Source of the DNA: Scatomorpha stercorigallinarum
GTDB lineage: Bacteria > Bacillota > Clostridia > Oscillospirales > Oscillospiraceae
Direction of reading: 5' to 3'
Length of the DNA stretch: 64,000 nt
NCBI GenBank assembly: GCA_944387865.1
Contig: CALXGN010000008.1
Span: 20,890 to 84,889 of the forward strand
The translations under genes and the position numbers were made by a program. Shown here piece by piece: positions 15,987 to 24,430 of this stretch. How positions within the stretch are numbered: the stretch's first letter is position 1; each line of letters starts with the position of its first letter. Below the pieces are notes generated by a model, which made no database searches, was not told the origin of the DNA, and saw only the letters and a program-made list of their open reading frames with translations.

Positions 15987-17813
15987 TTGCATATACTTGA
16001 CAAAATCAAAACAAATCAGGACCTTCGCAGCCTCCCGGAGAGCGAGCTGCCCGGGCTCTGCTCGGAGATACGCGAGTTCCTGATCGCCGCCATTTCCAGG
16101 ACGGGCGGCCACCTGGCCTCCAACCTGGGGACGGTGGAATTGACAGTGGCGCTGCACCGCGTGTACGACCCCATGCGCGACCGCATCGTATTCGACGTGG
16201 GGCATCAGTGCTACACGCACAAGCTGCTCACCGGGCGGCGCGCGGGCTTTGAGCGCCTGCGCAAGTCCGGCGGCGTCTCCGGCTTCCCCAAGCCGGGGGA
16301 GAGCGCAGCGGACGCTTTCATCGCCGGCCACGCTTCGGACTCCGTCTCCGTGGCGCTGGGCATGGCCCGGGCGCGGACGCGCCTGGGGGAAGATTACGAC
16401 GTTGTGGCCGTCATCGGCGACGGGGCGCTCACCGGCGGGCTGGCCTACGAAGGGCTGTCGAACGCCGGACAGTCCGGCGAGCCGCTGGTCGTCATCCTCA
16501 ACGACAACGCGATGTCCATCGGCAGCAATGTCGGCGGCATGGCGCGGCTGCTCTCCCGCATGAGGGTGAAGCCGGGCTACATCGGTTTCAAGCGCTGGTA
16601 CCGCTCCACCGTGGGCCGCGTGAAGCCGCTCTATAACGCCATCCACCATGTAAAGGAGGGCGTGAAAGAGGCCGTGCTGCCCGGGAACATGTTCGACGAC
16701 CTGGGATTCTACTACCTTGGCCCTGTGAACGGGCACGATATCTCTGCGCTGGAGAGCGCCATCTCCTGGGCGCGGGACATGCGCTCTCCGGTGCTCGTAC
16801 ATGTACTGACGAAAAAGGGCAGGGGATACCCCTTCGCCGAGCTGCATCCGGATAAATACCACGGCGTGGGCCCCTTCGACCGCCAGACGGGCGTCATCAA
16901 GGGCGGCGGGCGCACTTTTTCCGCCGAATTCGGCGACGCGCTCTGCCGCATAGCCGAGGGGGACGGGCGCGTGACGGCGCTCACCGCCGCCATGGCGGAC
17001 GGCACGGGACTGTCCGGTTTTGCGGAGAAGTTCCCGGAGAGGTTTTTTGACACAGGCATCGCCGAGGAACACACGGTGTCCATGGCCGCCGGCATGGCGA
17101 AACAGGGGCTGGTGCCCGTGGCGGCCGTCTACTCCACGTTCCTGCAGCGCTCTTACGACCAGCTGATCCACGACGTGTCCCTGCTGGGGCTGCACGTCGT
17201 CCTCGCCGTAGACCGCGCGGGGCTGGTGGGCGAGGACGGTGAGACGCACCACGGCATTTTTGACGTGGCCTATCTCTCCACCGTGCCCGGGATGCGCGTA
17301 CTCTGTCCCGCCTCCTTGGCCGAGCTGCGTGAGATGCTGAAAACAGCTGTGGAGGACATGGACGGCCCCGTGGCCGTGCGCTATCCGCGCGGCGGCGAGG
17401 GGCCGTACCGCGAGATGCACACGGGGCCCGCGGCAGTGCTGCGGGAGGGGGCGGATGTGACGCTCGTGGCATACGGCACGATGATAAACGAGGCGCTGGC
17501 CGCGGCCGGCGCGCTCGACAGGCGCGGCGTCTCCGCCGAGGTGATAAAGCTGGGGCGCGTGTGCCCCATCGAGTACGCTCCTGTGCTCGCCTCGCTGCAA
17601 AAGACGGGGCGCATCGTGGTCGCAGAGGAGGCCTGCGCCGCCGGCAGCGCGGGCTCGGCCATCCTGAAGGAAGCTGCGGGGAAGTTCACTTTCCGTTCGC
17701 GGCTGCTGGACCTGGGCGCCGGCATCGTGCAGCAGGGGACGACGGCGGAGCTGAGAGCGTCCGCCGGTATCGACGCCGCCGGCATCGAACGGGCGGCAAT
17801 GGAGCTGATGTGA
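15987..17813 (+). CDS. dxs: 1-deoxy-D-xylulose-5-phosphate synthase
   Basis: Thiamine-diphosphate enzyme that condenses pyruvate and glyceraldehyde-3-phosphate, the first step of the MEP isoprenoid pathway (608 aa). GGHLASNLGTVELTVALH, DVGHQCYTHKLLTGR, GDGALTGGLAYEGL with LNDNAMSIG (ThDP/Mg), the catalytic Glu in TGIAEEHTVSMAAGMA, and RYPRGG are visible. The TTG at 15987 (LHILDKIK) is preferred over the upstream frame start at 15927 because an AAAGAGG site precedes it and homology begins there. tlyA overlaps its stop. Confidence 0.94.
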   Translation: MHILDKIKTNQDLRSLPESELPGLCSEIREFLIAAISRTGGHLASNLGTVELTVALHRVYDPMRDRIVFDVGHQCYTHKLLTGRRAGFERLRKSGGVSGFPKPGESAADAFIAGHASDSVSVALGMARARTRLGEDYDVVAVIGDGALTGGLAYEGLSNAGQSGEPLVVILNDNAMSIGSNVGGMARLLSRMRVKPGYIGFKRWYRSTVGRVKPLYNAIHHVKEGVKEAVLPGNMFDDLGFYYLGPVNGHDISALESAISWARDMRSPVLVHVLTKKGRGYPFAELHPDKYHGVGPFDRQTGVIKGGGRTFSAEFGDALCRIAEGDGRVTALTAAMADGTGLSGFAEKFPERFFDTGIAEEHTVSMAAGMAKQGLVPVAAVYSTFLQRSYDQLIHDVSLLGLHVVLAVDRAGLVGEDGETHHGIFDVAYLSTVPGMRVLCPASLAELREMLKTAVEDMDGPVAVRYPRGGEGPYREMHTGPAAVLREGADVTLVAYGTMINEALAAAGALDRRGVSAEVIKLGRVCPIEYAPVLASLQKTGRIVVAEEACAAGSAGSAILKEAAGKFTFRSRLLDLGAGIVQQGTTAELRASAGIDAAGIERAAMELM

Positions 17814-18616
17814 TGGCAAAAGAGAGACTGGACGTCGCCGTGACGGCGCTGGGCCTGGCCGAGAGCCGGGAGCGCGCGCGGGCGGATATCATGAGCGGGC
17901 TCGTCTATGTCAACGGGCAGAAGGCCACCAAGCCGGGCATGCCCGTGGCGGAGGACGCGAAAATAGAACTGCGGGGCACGGCCTGCCCCTATGTCTCGCG
18001 CGGAGGCTTCAAACTGGAAAAGGCGCTGCGCGTGTTCCCCGTCAGCGCGGAGGGAAAGGTGTGCATCGACTGCGGCGCCTCCACCGGCGGCTTCACCGAC
18101 GTGCTGCTGAAAAACGGCGCGGCGAAGGTCTATGCCGTAGACGTGGGCTACGGCCAGCTGGCCTGGAGCCTGCGGCAGGATGGGCGCGTAGCGGTCATGG
18201 AGCGCACCAACGCCCGCAACCTGACGCCGGACATGTTCGCCGAGAGCATGGACATGGCCGTGATGGACCTTTCGTTCATCTCGGTGCGGCTCATCATACC
18301 GGCAGTAGTGCCGCTGCTGAAGGAAAACGGCGATATCATCTGCCTCATCAAGCCTCAGTTCGAGGCCGGCAAGGCGGATGTGGGCAAAAAAGGCGTGGTG
18401 CGGGATGCGGCCGTGCATGAGCGCGTGCTGCGGGAGTTCATGGACTTTGTGCCCTCCGCAGGATGTACCCTTCTGGGGCTGGATTTCTCGCCTATCCGCG
18501 GCCCTGAGGGGAACATCGAATATCTCGCGTGGCTGAAAAAGGGCGCGCATGACGCGCCGCAGCTCTCCGCTGCGGACGTAGTCGCCGCCTCGCACGGGGG
18601 TGATGCTGTCAAATGA
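17813..18616 (+). CDS. tlyA: TlyA-family rRNA (cytidine-2'-O)-methyltransferase
   Basis: 267-residue TlyA/YqxC. An S4 RNA-binding domain (RLDVAVTALGLAESRERARADIMSGLVYVNGQ) precedes an FtsJ-like SAM methyltransferase (VCIDCGASTGGFTDVLLKNGAAKVYAVDVGYGQL, MDLSFISVRLIIP, LIKPQFEAG). Homologues 2'-O-methylate rRNA and, in mycobacteria, set capreomycin sensitivity. The start ATG at 17813 overlaps the dxs stop by one base; nadK overlaps the end by four. Confidence 0.93.
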   Translation: MAKERLDVAVTALGLAESRERARADIMSGLVYVNGQKATKPGMPVAEDAKIELRGTACPYVSRGGFKLEKALRVFPVSAEGKVCIDCGASTGGFTDVLLKNGAAKVYAVDVGYGQLAWSLRQDGRVAVMERTNARNLTPDMFAESMDMAVMDLSFISVRLIIPAVVPLLKENGDIICLIKPQFEAGKADVGKKGVVRDAAVHERVLREFMDFVPSAGCTLLGLDFSPIRGPEGNIEYLAWLKKGAHDAPQLSAADVVAASHGGDAVK

Positions 18617-19455
18617 AAAAGATCGTCCTCTCCCCAAACCCGTACCGGGACCGGAGCCTGGCGCTGACCATGCGGGCGAAGGCGTTCCTGGAAGCAGACG
18701 GCCGGGAGACTGTGATCAGCCCTGTGTTCGTCGATGTGCCGGGGGACTCCAACATGATTCCCCTGCGCCGCGCGGCGGAGGACGCCGAGCTTATCATCTC
18801 CTTTGGCGGCGACGGCACGTTTTTGCACGTCGCCCGCCAGGTGATGGATCTGCCCATTCCAATGCTCGGCGTGAACATGGGCACCAAGGGCTTCATGGCC
18901 TCGCTCGAGCCGGAGGACATCGGGCTCGTGCGCCGCGCCGCCGCGGGGGAGTTCCGCCGCAGCCGCCGGATGCTCATCGACGTGGAGCTGCGGCGCGAAA
19001 ACGGGGAGAGCGTGCTCGACTGCGCGCTGAACGACGTGGTGGTGAAAAGCGATGTGAGCTGCATCGGCCTGGCCGTCACGGCGGACGGCGTGAAAGTCAC
19101 GGATTTCATGGGCGACGGCGTCATCGTATCCACGCCCACGGGCTCGACCGCCTATTCGATGTCCGCCGGCGGGCCCATCGTGGAGCCGGAGGCGGAGAAC
19201 ATCATCATCACGCCCATCTGCGCGCACATCATGGCGGCCAAGAGCTTCGTGCTCTCGCCGGCAAGACGCGTGGCCGTAAAACCGGACTGGCAGCGCTCGC
19301 ATGTCACGCTGCTCTCGGTGGACGGCACGGAGGCCGTGCGCATGGAGACAGGCGACGAGGTGCTGATCCGCCGCAGCGAAAAGTCCGTCATCATGGCGGA
19401 CATGGGCGTGACTACGTTCTACGAGTCCGCCATGAACAAACTCACTGGTAAATAA
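18613..19455 (+). CDS. nadK: NAD kinase
   Basis: 280-residue ATP-dependent NAD kinase forming NADP. FGGDGTFLHVARQ is the GGDGT motif, followed by LGVNMGTKGFMASL, LNDVVVKSD and DGVIVSTPTGSTAYSMSAGGPIV. Length and motif order are normal. Coupled by ATGA to tlyA; argR follows after 60 bases. Confidence 0.95.
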   Translation: MKKIVLSPNPYRDRSLALTMRAKAFLEADGRETVISPVFVDVPGDSNMIPLRRAAEDAELIISFGGDGTFLHVARQVMDLPIPMLGVNMGTKGFMASLEPEDIGLVRRAAAGEFRRSRRMLIDVELRRENGESVLDCALNDVVVKSDVSCIGLAVTADGVKVTDFMGDGVIVSTPTGSTAYSMSAGGPIVEPEAENIIITPICAHIMAAKSFVLSPARRVAVKPDWQRSHVTLLSVDGTEAVRMETGDEVLIRRSEKSVIMADMGVTTFYESAMNKLTGK

Positions 19456-19515
19456 GCAATGACATACCCGCCTCCGGCGGGACGGACCCCAAATAATGCT
19501 GAGGGAGTGTTGATA

Positions 19516-19965
19516 ATGAAGTCCGCAAGACAAAATGTGATCTTGGAGATCATTGCTTCCAGCGACATCGAGACCCAAAACCAGCTCATGCAGGCGCTGG
19601 CCGCACGCGGCGTCAGCAGTACGCAGGCCACGCTCTCGCGCGACATCAAGGAACTGCGCCTGGTGAAGGAGCTGGCGCCCAGCGGGCGCTACCGCTATGC
19701 CCCGGCCTCCCACGACGAGGCGGGCGAGCACAGCGAACGGCTGAAGAAGATCTTCAAAGAGAGCGTCATCAGCTGTGAAACGGCGATGAACATCATCGTC
19801 ATCAAGACTCTGCCGGGCCTGGCGAACGCGGCCGGCTCCGCCCTGGACGGCATGGACATCCCCGCCCTGGTGGGCTCGCTGGCCGGCGACGACACGGCCT
19901 TCCTCGCCATGCGGGACGTGAAGAGCGCCGAATCGCTCTGCGAGGAGATCAAGAAGCTGTTCTGA
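19516..19965 (+). CDS. argR: Arginine repressor ArgR
   Basis: 149-residue ArgR/AhrC. The winged-helix N-terminus (SARQNVILEIIASSDIETQNQLMQALAARGVSSTQATLSRDIKELRLVK) and the C-terminal arginine-binding trimer domain (NIIVIKTLPGLANAAGSALDG, GDDTAFLAM) are complete. The start ATG at 19516 follows GAGGGAG. In Bacillota argR usually sits before recN as here. A regulator of arginine synthesis and catabolism; no arg genes are in the window. Confidence 0.95.
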   Translation: MKSARQNVILEIIASSDIETQNQLMQALAARGVSSTQATLSRDIKELRLVKELAPSGRYRYAPASHDEAGEHSERLKKIFKESVISCETAMNIIVIKTLPGLANAAGSALDGMDIPALVGSLAGDDTAFLAMRDVKSAESLCEEIKKLF

Positions 19966-19993
19966 ACAGGACGGCGTTTTCGGAGGACCACGG

Positions 19994-21706
19994 ATGCTTA
20001 CAGAGCTCCACATCGAGAACATAGCAGTCATTGAGCACGCGGACATAGAGCCGGGACCGGGGCTGAACGTCCTCACCGGCGAGACGGGCGCGGGCAAAAG
20101 TATCGTCATCGACTCGCTGCAGGCCGTGCTCGGCGGCCGCACCAGCCGCGAGCTTGTGCGCACAGGCGCGGCCCGCGCGGGCGTCAGCGCGGTGTTCAGC
20201 GACAAGCGGGCCGAGGCCTGGCTGAAGGAGCGCGACCTCGAGCCCGTCGGGGCCTATGACGCCCAGAGCGGCGACGAGGGCATCGTCATCCGCCGCCGTG
20301 TGAGCGCGGACGGCAAAAGCAGCGCCTCCGTCAACGGCGAGAGCGTCACCGCCGCCGAGCTGCGCGCCCTTGGCTCGCAGCTGCTGGACATACACGGCCA
20401 GAACGACGGCCGGCAGCTGATGGACGAGACGCGCCACCGCGCGTACCTGGACGGCTTTGCCGGGATGGGGCCCGAGCTTGAGGCCTACAGGGCCGTCTAC
20501 GGCGAGTACACGGACACATTGAAGGAGCTGCGGCGCCTGGACATGGGCGAGGACGAGAAGCGCCGCCTGGCGGACGCCTACCGCTACCGGGTGGAGGAGC
20601 TCTCGGCGGCTGAGCTGCGCGAGGGCGAGGAGGCCGAGCTCAGCGCGCGGCGCGACCTGCTGCGCAACGCCGGGCGGCTCACCGAGGCGCTGGACGCGGC
20701 CTATGACGCGCTGTACGGCGCGGACGGAAGCGCCTGCGAAATGGCGGGGGCGGCGGCGGAGCAGGTGTCGCGCGCGGCGGCCTGGGCAACGGAGCTGAGC
20801 GGCACGGCCGCGGAGATCGACGGCGCGCGGCTGACGATGGAGGACGCCGCCGAGCGCATCCGCGACCTGCGCGAGAGCCTGGACTTTTCGCCAGAGGAGT
20901 ACGACCAGCTGGAAACGCGCCTTGCGCAGCTGCACCGGCTGGAGAAAAAGTATGCCGCTGATGAAGCCGGGCTGATCGCCATCCTGGAGGAGAGCCGGCG
21001 CGCCCTGGAGGATATCGAATACGCCGATGAAAAACGTGAAAAACTGACAGGTGAACTTGCCAAAAAGCGGGAAACGGCGTATAATGCCGCAAAAGGGCTT
21101 TCAAAAAAGCGCTCCGCCGCGGCAAAAGAGCTGCAAAAACGGATACGCGAGGGGCTGAGCGAGCTCTCCATGCCCTCCGTGCGCTTTCTGGTGGAGATAA
21201 CGCCCAAGGCGGGCGAACCGGGGTTTGACGACACTGGCTGCGACGAGGTGCGTTTCCTGATGAGCGCCAATGCGGGCGAGACGCCCGGGCGCATATCGAA
21301 GATAGCCTCCGGCGGCGAGCTGGCGCGCATCATGCTGGTGATGAAAGACGTGCTCAGTGAGCGAGACGCCGTGGGCACGCTGGTGTTCGACGAGATAGAC
21401 GAGGGCGTTTCCGGCATCGCCGCCCAGCGCGTGGCGGAGAAGCTGGCGCATATCTCGCGGCGCAAGCAGGTCATTTGCGTGACGCACCTGCCGCAGATCG
21501 CCGCCATGGCGGACACGCACTTCCACATCGAAAAACGCGAGCGCGGCGGGCGCACCTATACGGCCGTCACGCCGCTCGAGCGCGAGGGAAGGATAAGGGA
21601 GATCGCCCGTTTGCACGGCGGCGACAATATAACGGATATCACGCTGGCAAGCGCCGCCGAACAGCTCGACGCGGCGGAAAAGTATAAGCAGGAGGGAATG
21701 GGATGA
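19994..21706 (+). CDS. recN: DNA repair protein RecN
   Basis: 570-residue SMC-like RecN for double-strand break repair. Walker A GETGAGKSIVID with DSLQAVLGGRTSRELVR, the QNDGRQLMD loop, long coiled-coil arms, then the signature IASGGELARIMLVMK and Walker B LVFDEIDEGVSG with AQRVAEKL and CVTHLPQIAAMAD. GGAGG lies 8 bases before ATG. The last codon overlaps the next small gene. Confidence 0.96.
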   Translation: MLTELHIENIAVIEHADIEPGPGLNVLTGETGAGKSIVIDSLQAVLGGRTSRELVRTGAARAGVSAVFSDKRAEAWLKERDLEPVGAYDAQSGDEGIVIRRRVSADGKSSASVNGESVTAAELRALGSQLLDIHGQNDGRQLMDETRHRAYLDGFAGMGPELEAYRAVYGEYTDTLKELRRLDMGEDEKRRLADAYRYRVEELSAAELREGEEAELSARRDLLRNAGRLTEALDAAYDALYGADGSACEMAGAAAEQVSRAAAWATELSGTAAEIDGARLTMEDAAERIRDLRESLDFSPEEYDQLETRLAQLHRLEKKYAADEAGLIAILEESRRALEDIEYADEKREKLTGELAKKRETAYNAAKGLSKKRSAAAKELQKRIREGLSELSMPSVRFLVEITPKAGEPGFDDTGCDEVRFLMSANAGETPGRISKIASGGELARIMLVMKDVLSERDAVGTLVFDEIDEGVSGIAAQRVAEKLAHISRRKQVICVTHLPQIAAMADTHFHIEKRERGGRTYTAVTPLEREGRIREIARLHGGDNITDITLASAAEQLDAAEKYKQEGMG

Positions 21707-22110
21707 ATTACGGGGAAAAAGCGCTGGAGTTCCGCGACAGCGGCTGCAACTGCGCCCAGAGCGTGCTCTGTGCGCTTGCCGAGCGGGTGGGCCTTGATAT
21801 CGAAACGGCGAAGCGCCTGAGCGCCGGGCTTGGCGGCGGGCTGCGCGCGGGAGAGGCCTGCGGGGCCTATGCCGGCGCGGTGCTGGCCATGGGCATGGCC
21901 CTGGCGCGCGGCGAAAAGGCCGGGGAACCCGACGCGCCGCTGGCCGGGTATGTGTCAGAGCTGGGGAAGGGCTTCCGCGAGGCCTTTGAAGTCATCCGCT
22001 GTACCGACCTGATGGAAAAGAACGGCGGGGACAAGTCCGTTTGCAGGCAGTACATGGCCTGGTGCGCGGAGCACGCCGCCGGGCTCATCGAAAAATACGA
22101 AGAAAAATGA
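21703..22110 (+). CDS. C_GCAxxG_C_C family protein
   Basis: 135-residue member of the family named for its cysteine pattern: C in SGCNCAQSVL, the GLGGGLRAGEACGAYAGAV core, C in IRCTDLM and a C-terminal cysteine in CRQYMAWC. Members are thought to bind a redox cofactor or metal and are common in anaerobes. It overlaps recN by 4 bases. A short stem (CTGCCG/CGGCAG) follows the stop. Confidence 0.88.
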   Translation: MNYGEKALEFRDSGCNCAQSVLCALAERVGLDIETAKRLSAGLGGGLRAGEACGAYAGAVLAMGMALARGEKAGEPDAPLAGYVSELGKGFREAFEVIRCTDLMEKNGGDKSVCRQYMAWCAEHAAGLIEKYEEK

Positions 22111-22275
22111 CGACACTGCCGGAAAACCGGCGGCAGAGCGTCTTTATGCAGGCCTGGCCGCCGTGACAGCGCGCTGAACGCGCCGTATTGCCGCGCGCCA
22201 GGCGCTGGCGGCGTACAACAGCGCCGTATTTCAGAGAGGGTACGCGCGATTTTAAATTGTGAAGGAGAAAGATCG

Positions 22276-23499
22276 ATGCAGATTTTTGAAGAACTCAAGG
22301 AACGCGGGCTGATAGCCCAACTTACGGATGAGGAAGAGATCCGGGAGCTGATAAACGCCGGCAAGGCCACGTTCTATATCGGCTTTGACGCCACGGCGGA
22401 CAGCCTGCACATCGGCCATTTCATGGCGCTCAACCTGATGCGCCGCCTGCAGCTGGCGGGCAACAGGCCCATCGCCCTGCTCGGCGGCGGCACGACCATG
22501 GTCGGCGACCCCTCCGGCCGCACGGACATGCGCAAGATGCTCACCCAGGAGCAGATACAGGCCAATGCAGAGAAGTTCAAGGTGCAGATGAGCAAGTTCA
22601 TCGACTTTTCCGAGGGCAAGGCGCTTATGCTGGACAACGCCGAGTGGCTGCTCAAGCTCAATTATATCGAGCTGCTGCGCGACGTGGGCGCCTGCTTCTC
22701 TGTCAACAACATGCTGCGCGCCGAGTGCTATAAGCAGCGCATGGAGAAGGGCCTCAGCTTCCTTGAGTTCAACTATATGATCATGCAGAGCTACGACTTC
22801 TACCATATGTTCCAGAAGTACGGCTGCGTCATGCAGTGCGGCGGCGACGACCAGTGGTCGAACATCCTCGGCGGCACCGAGCTCATCCGCCGCAAGCTGG
22901 GCAAGAACGCCTACGGCATGACCATCACCCTGCTGCTCACCAGCGAGGGCAAGAAGATGGGCAAGACCCAGGCCGGCGCCGTGTGGCTCGACCCGGACAA
23001 GACCAGCCCCTATGAGTTCTACCAGTACTGGCGCAATATCGACGACGCGGATGTCATGAACTGCCTGCGCAAGATGACCTTCCTGCCGCTGGAGCAGATC
23101 GACGAGATGTCCACCTGGAAGGATGCCAAGATCAACGAGGCCAAGGAGATACTGGCCACCGAGCTCACCAGCCTTGTCCACGGCGAGGAGGAGGCCAAAA
23201 AGGCCCGCGAGGGCGCGAGGGCCATCTTCGGCGGCGGCAACGCGGCTGAGCACATGCCGGAGACGGAGATACATGAGGACGAGCTCACCGACGGCGCGGC
23301 GGATATACTGGCGCTGCTCGTGAAGTCCGGCCTCTGCGCCTCCCGCAGCGACGCGCGGCGCAATGTGCAGCAGGGCGGCGTCACCGCCAACGAAGAGAAG
23401 GTCGAGGACATCGCCAAGACCTTCACCGCCGAAGAGCTGCGCGCCGGCGTTGTGCTGCGCCGCGGCAAGAAGAATTTCAATAAGGTCGTTTTGAAGTGA
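22276..23499 (+). CDS. tyrS: Tyrosyl-tRNA synthetase
   Basis: 407-residue class Ic synthetase charging tRNA-Tyr. FYIGFDATADSLHIGHFMAL contains the HIGH motif; QCGGDDQWSNILGG and GKKMGKTQAGAVWLD (KMSKS equivalent) follow, and an S4-like C-terminal domain (CASRSDARRNVQQGGVTANEEKV) ends the protein. The 165-base leader has no recognisable T-box core. The stop overlaps the next gene. Confidence 0.96.
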   Translation: MQIFEELKERGLIAQLTDEEEIRELINAGKATFYIGFDATADSLHIGHFMALNLMRRLQLAGNRPIALLGGGTTMVGDPSGRTDMRKMLTQEQIQANAEKFKVQMSKFIDFSEGKALMLDNAEWLLKLNYIELLRDVGACFSVNNMLRAECYKQRMEKGLSFLEFNYMIMQSYDFYHMFQKYGCVMQCGGDDQWSNILGGTELIRRKLGKNAYGMTITLLLTSEGKKMGKTQAGAVWLDPDKTSPYEFYQYWRNIDDADVMNCLRKMTFLPLEQIDEMSTWKDAKINEAKEILATELTSLVHGEEEAKKAREGARAIFGGGNAAEHMPETEIHEDELTDGAADILALLVKSGLCASRSDARRNVQQGGVTANEEKVEDIAKTFTAEELRAGVVLRRGKKNFNKVVLK

Positions 23500-24035
23500 G
23501 CGAAGAGATAAAGAACAGCCAGGAACAGCCCGCCCCCGAGGCGGAAAAGCCCGCGGAGAGCGAAAAAAAGCCCGCGGGGAAGGTCAAAAAGAGCTGGAAG
23601 ATGACCCGCGGCGAGTGGATACTGATCGGCGTCGCCGTCGTGCTCTGCATCATCGTCGCGCTGCTCAACCTGCGCCCGCAGGAGGCCGCCGGCACGCTGA
23701 CAGTCGTCACAGCGGACGGCACGGAGGCCGAGGCGGAGTTTGACCTCATCCTGCAGCGCTCGCTGACAAAGCCGGGCACGCTCAGCGGCGATATCACCGT
23801 CAACGGCGTCACCTACAGCCGCGAAAAGGACCTGCCGACGGGCAATGAGATAGCCTTTTTTGAGGGCATAGGTGATATGGTGTCCGGGCGCTACGACCTG
23901 CCGGCGGATTTCACCGCAGCGGACGGCAGCGTGCTCACGCTCGAGGGCCTCGGCTTCGCCGCCGGTTATGTGCCGAACTCGGCAGAGTTCAGCATCGGGG
24001 ACGTTAGCTGGGAGCATGTAACCGAGGAAGAATAA
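23496..24035 (+). CDS. Membrane-anchored protein of unknown function
   Basis: 179 residues: an acidic/Lys-rich N-terminal tail (~30 aa), one membrane helix (WILIGVAVVLCIIVALLNL) and a ~120-residue extracytoplasmic domain rich in short beta-type segments (TLTVVTADGTEAEAEFDLILQRS, DITVNGVTYSREKDLP). I do not recognise the domain. The start GTG at 23496 overlaps the tyrS stop, so it is translationally coupled. A strong terminator follows at once. Confidence 0.7.
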   Translation: MSEEIKNSQEQPAPEAEKPAESEKKPAGKVKKSWKMTRGEWILIGVAVVLCIIVALLNLRPQEAAGTLTVVTADGTEAEAEFDLILQRSLTKPGTLSGDITVNGVTYSREKDLPTGNEIAFFEGIGDMVSGRYDLPADFTAADGSVLTLEGLGFAAGYVPNSAEFSIGDVSWEHVTEEE

Positions 24036-24070
24036 AAACACAGGCCGGGAATTTCCCGGCCTGTGTTTTT
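24034..24070 (+). terminator. Intrinsic terminator after the tyrS operon
   Basis: A near-perfect inverted repeat with arms AAAAACACAGGCCGGGA and its complement, followed by five T. Confidence 0.9.
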
Positions 24071-24155
24071 GTGCGGAACTTTTTACGCGGTGATACGTCA
24101 TATTAAATAGGTATAATCAACAAAAATAGCTATCAGAATTCGTCATAACCCATAA

Positions 24156-24184
24156 TTGATTTATTGTAGAAAATATTATATATT
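24156..24184 (+). promoter_or_regulatory. Sigma-A-like promoter in the low-GC patch
   Basis: TTGATT, 17 bases, TATATT: a good vegetative promoter match that could drive the solute-binding lipoprotein gene 250 bases downstream. Confidence 0.5.
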
Positions 24185-24356
24185 AATATTCAGTAGAAGA
24201 AAACTTCGGAAAGGCGACAAGTTCCATGTAAGCAATTTGAGCGTTGGCGCCACCTGGTATCTTGGTACGCCTGACCCGGCAACAAACTTAGCGCAGTACT
24301 ATTATCCAAGCGAGATTAGAGGCTATGCTAAGGCCATATACTTCAACGTCTATTGA
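24156..24356 (+). pseudogene. Possible gene remnant (C-terminal fragment)
   Basis: An open stretch in the AT-rich gap ends with NLSVGATWYLGTPDP...YYYPSEIRGYAKAIYFNVY and a stop. Its only start codon coincides with a promoter -35 and no ribosome site precedes it, so it reads as the tail of a lost gene rather than a whole gene. It could also be chance. The rest of 24071-24430 holds a promoter and a terminator. Confidence 0.25.
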
Positions 24357-24380
24357 GTTTGAATAGTTAATATCGGAACT

Positions 24381-24416
24381 AATGCGGCCCCGGGAAAACC
24401 CGTTGGCCGCATTTCT
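24381..24416 (+). terminator. Hairpin upstream of the solute-binding protein gene
   Basis: AATGCGGCC pairs with GGCCGCATT around an inner CGGG/CCCG stem, followed by a short T run. It lies 15 bases before the lipoprotein start, so it may end the upstream remnant or attenuate the gene. Confidence 0.6.
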
Positions 24417-24430
24417 ATAAGGAGGATAAC

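Noticed and set aside
15921..17819. A 632-codon open frame on the minus strand opposite dxs, and similar long antisense frames over rnjA, vanG, the KaiC-like gene and others
   Set aside because: These mirror real genes on the other strand in high-GC DNA, have Arg/Ala/His-rich low-complexity translations, and lack ribosome sites and family motifs.
22111..22275. Possible T-box leader of tyrS (GGGTACGCGCG resembles the T-box core)
   Set aside because: The conserved core with GGNACCGCG is not present, no specifier stem or terminator/antiterminator pair is visible, and the leader is short.
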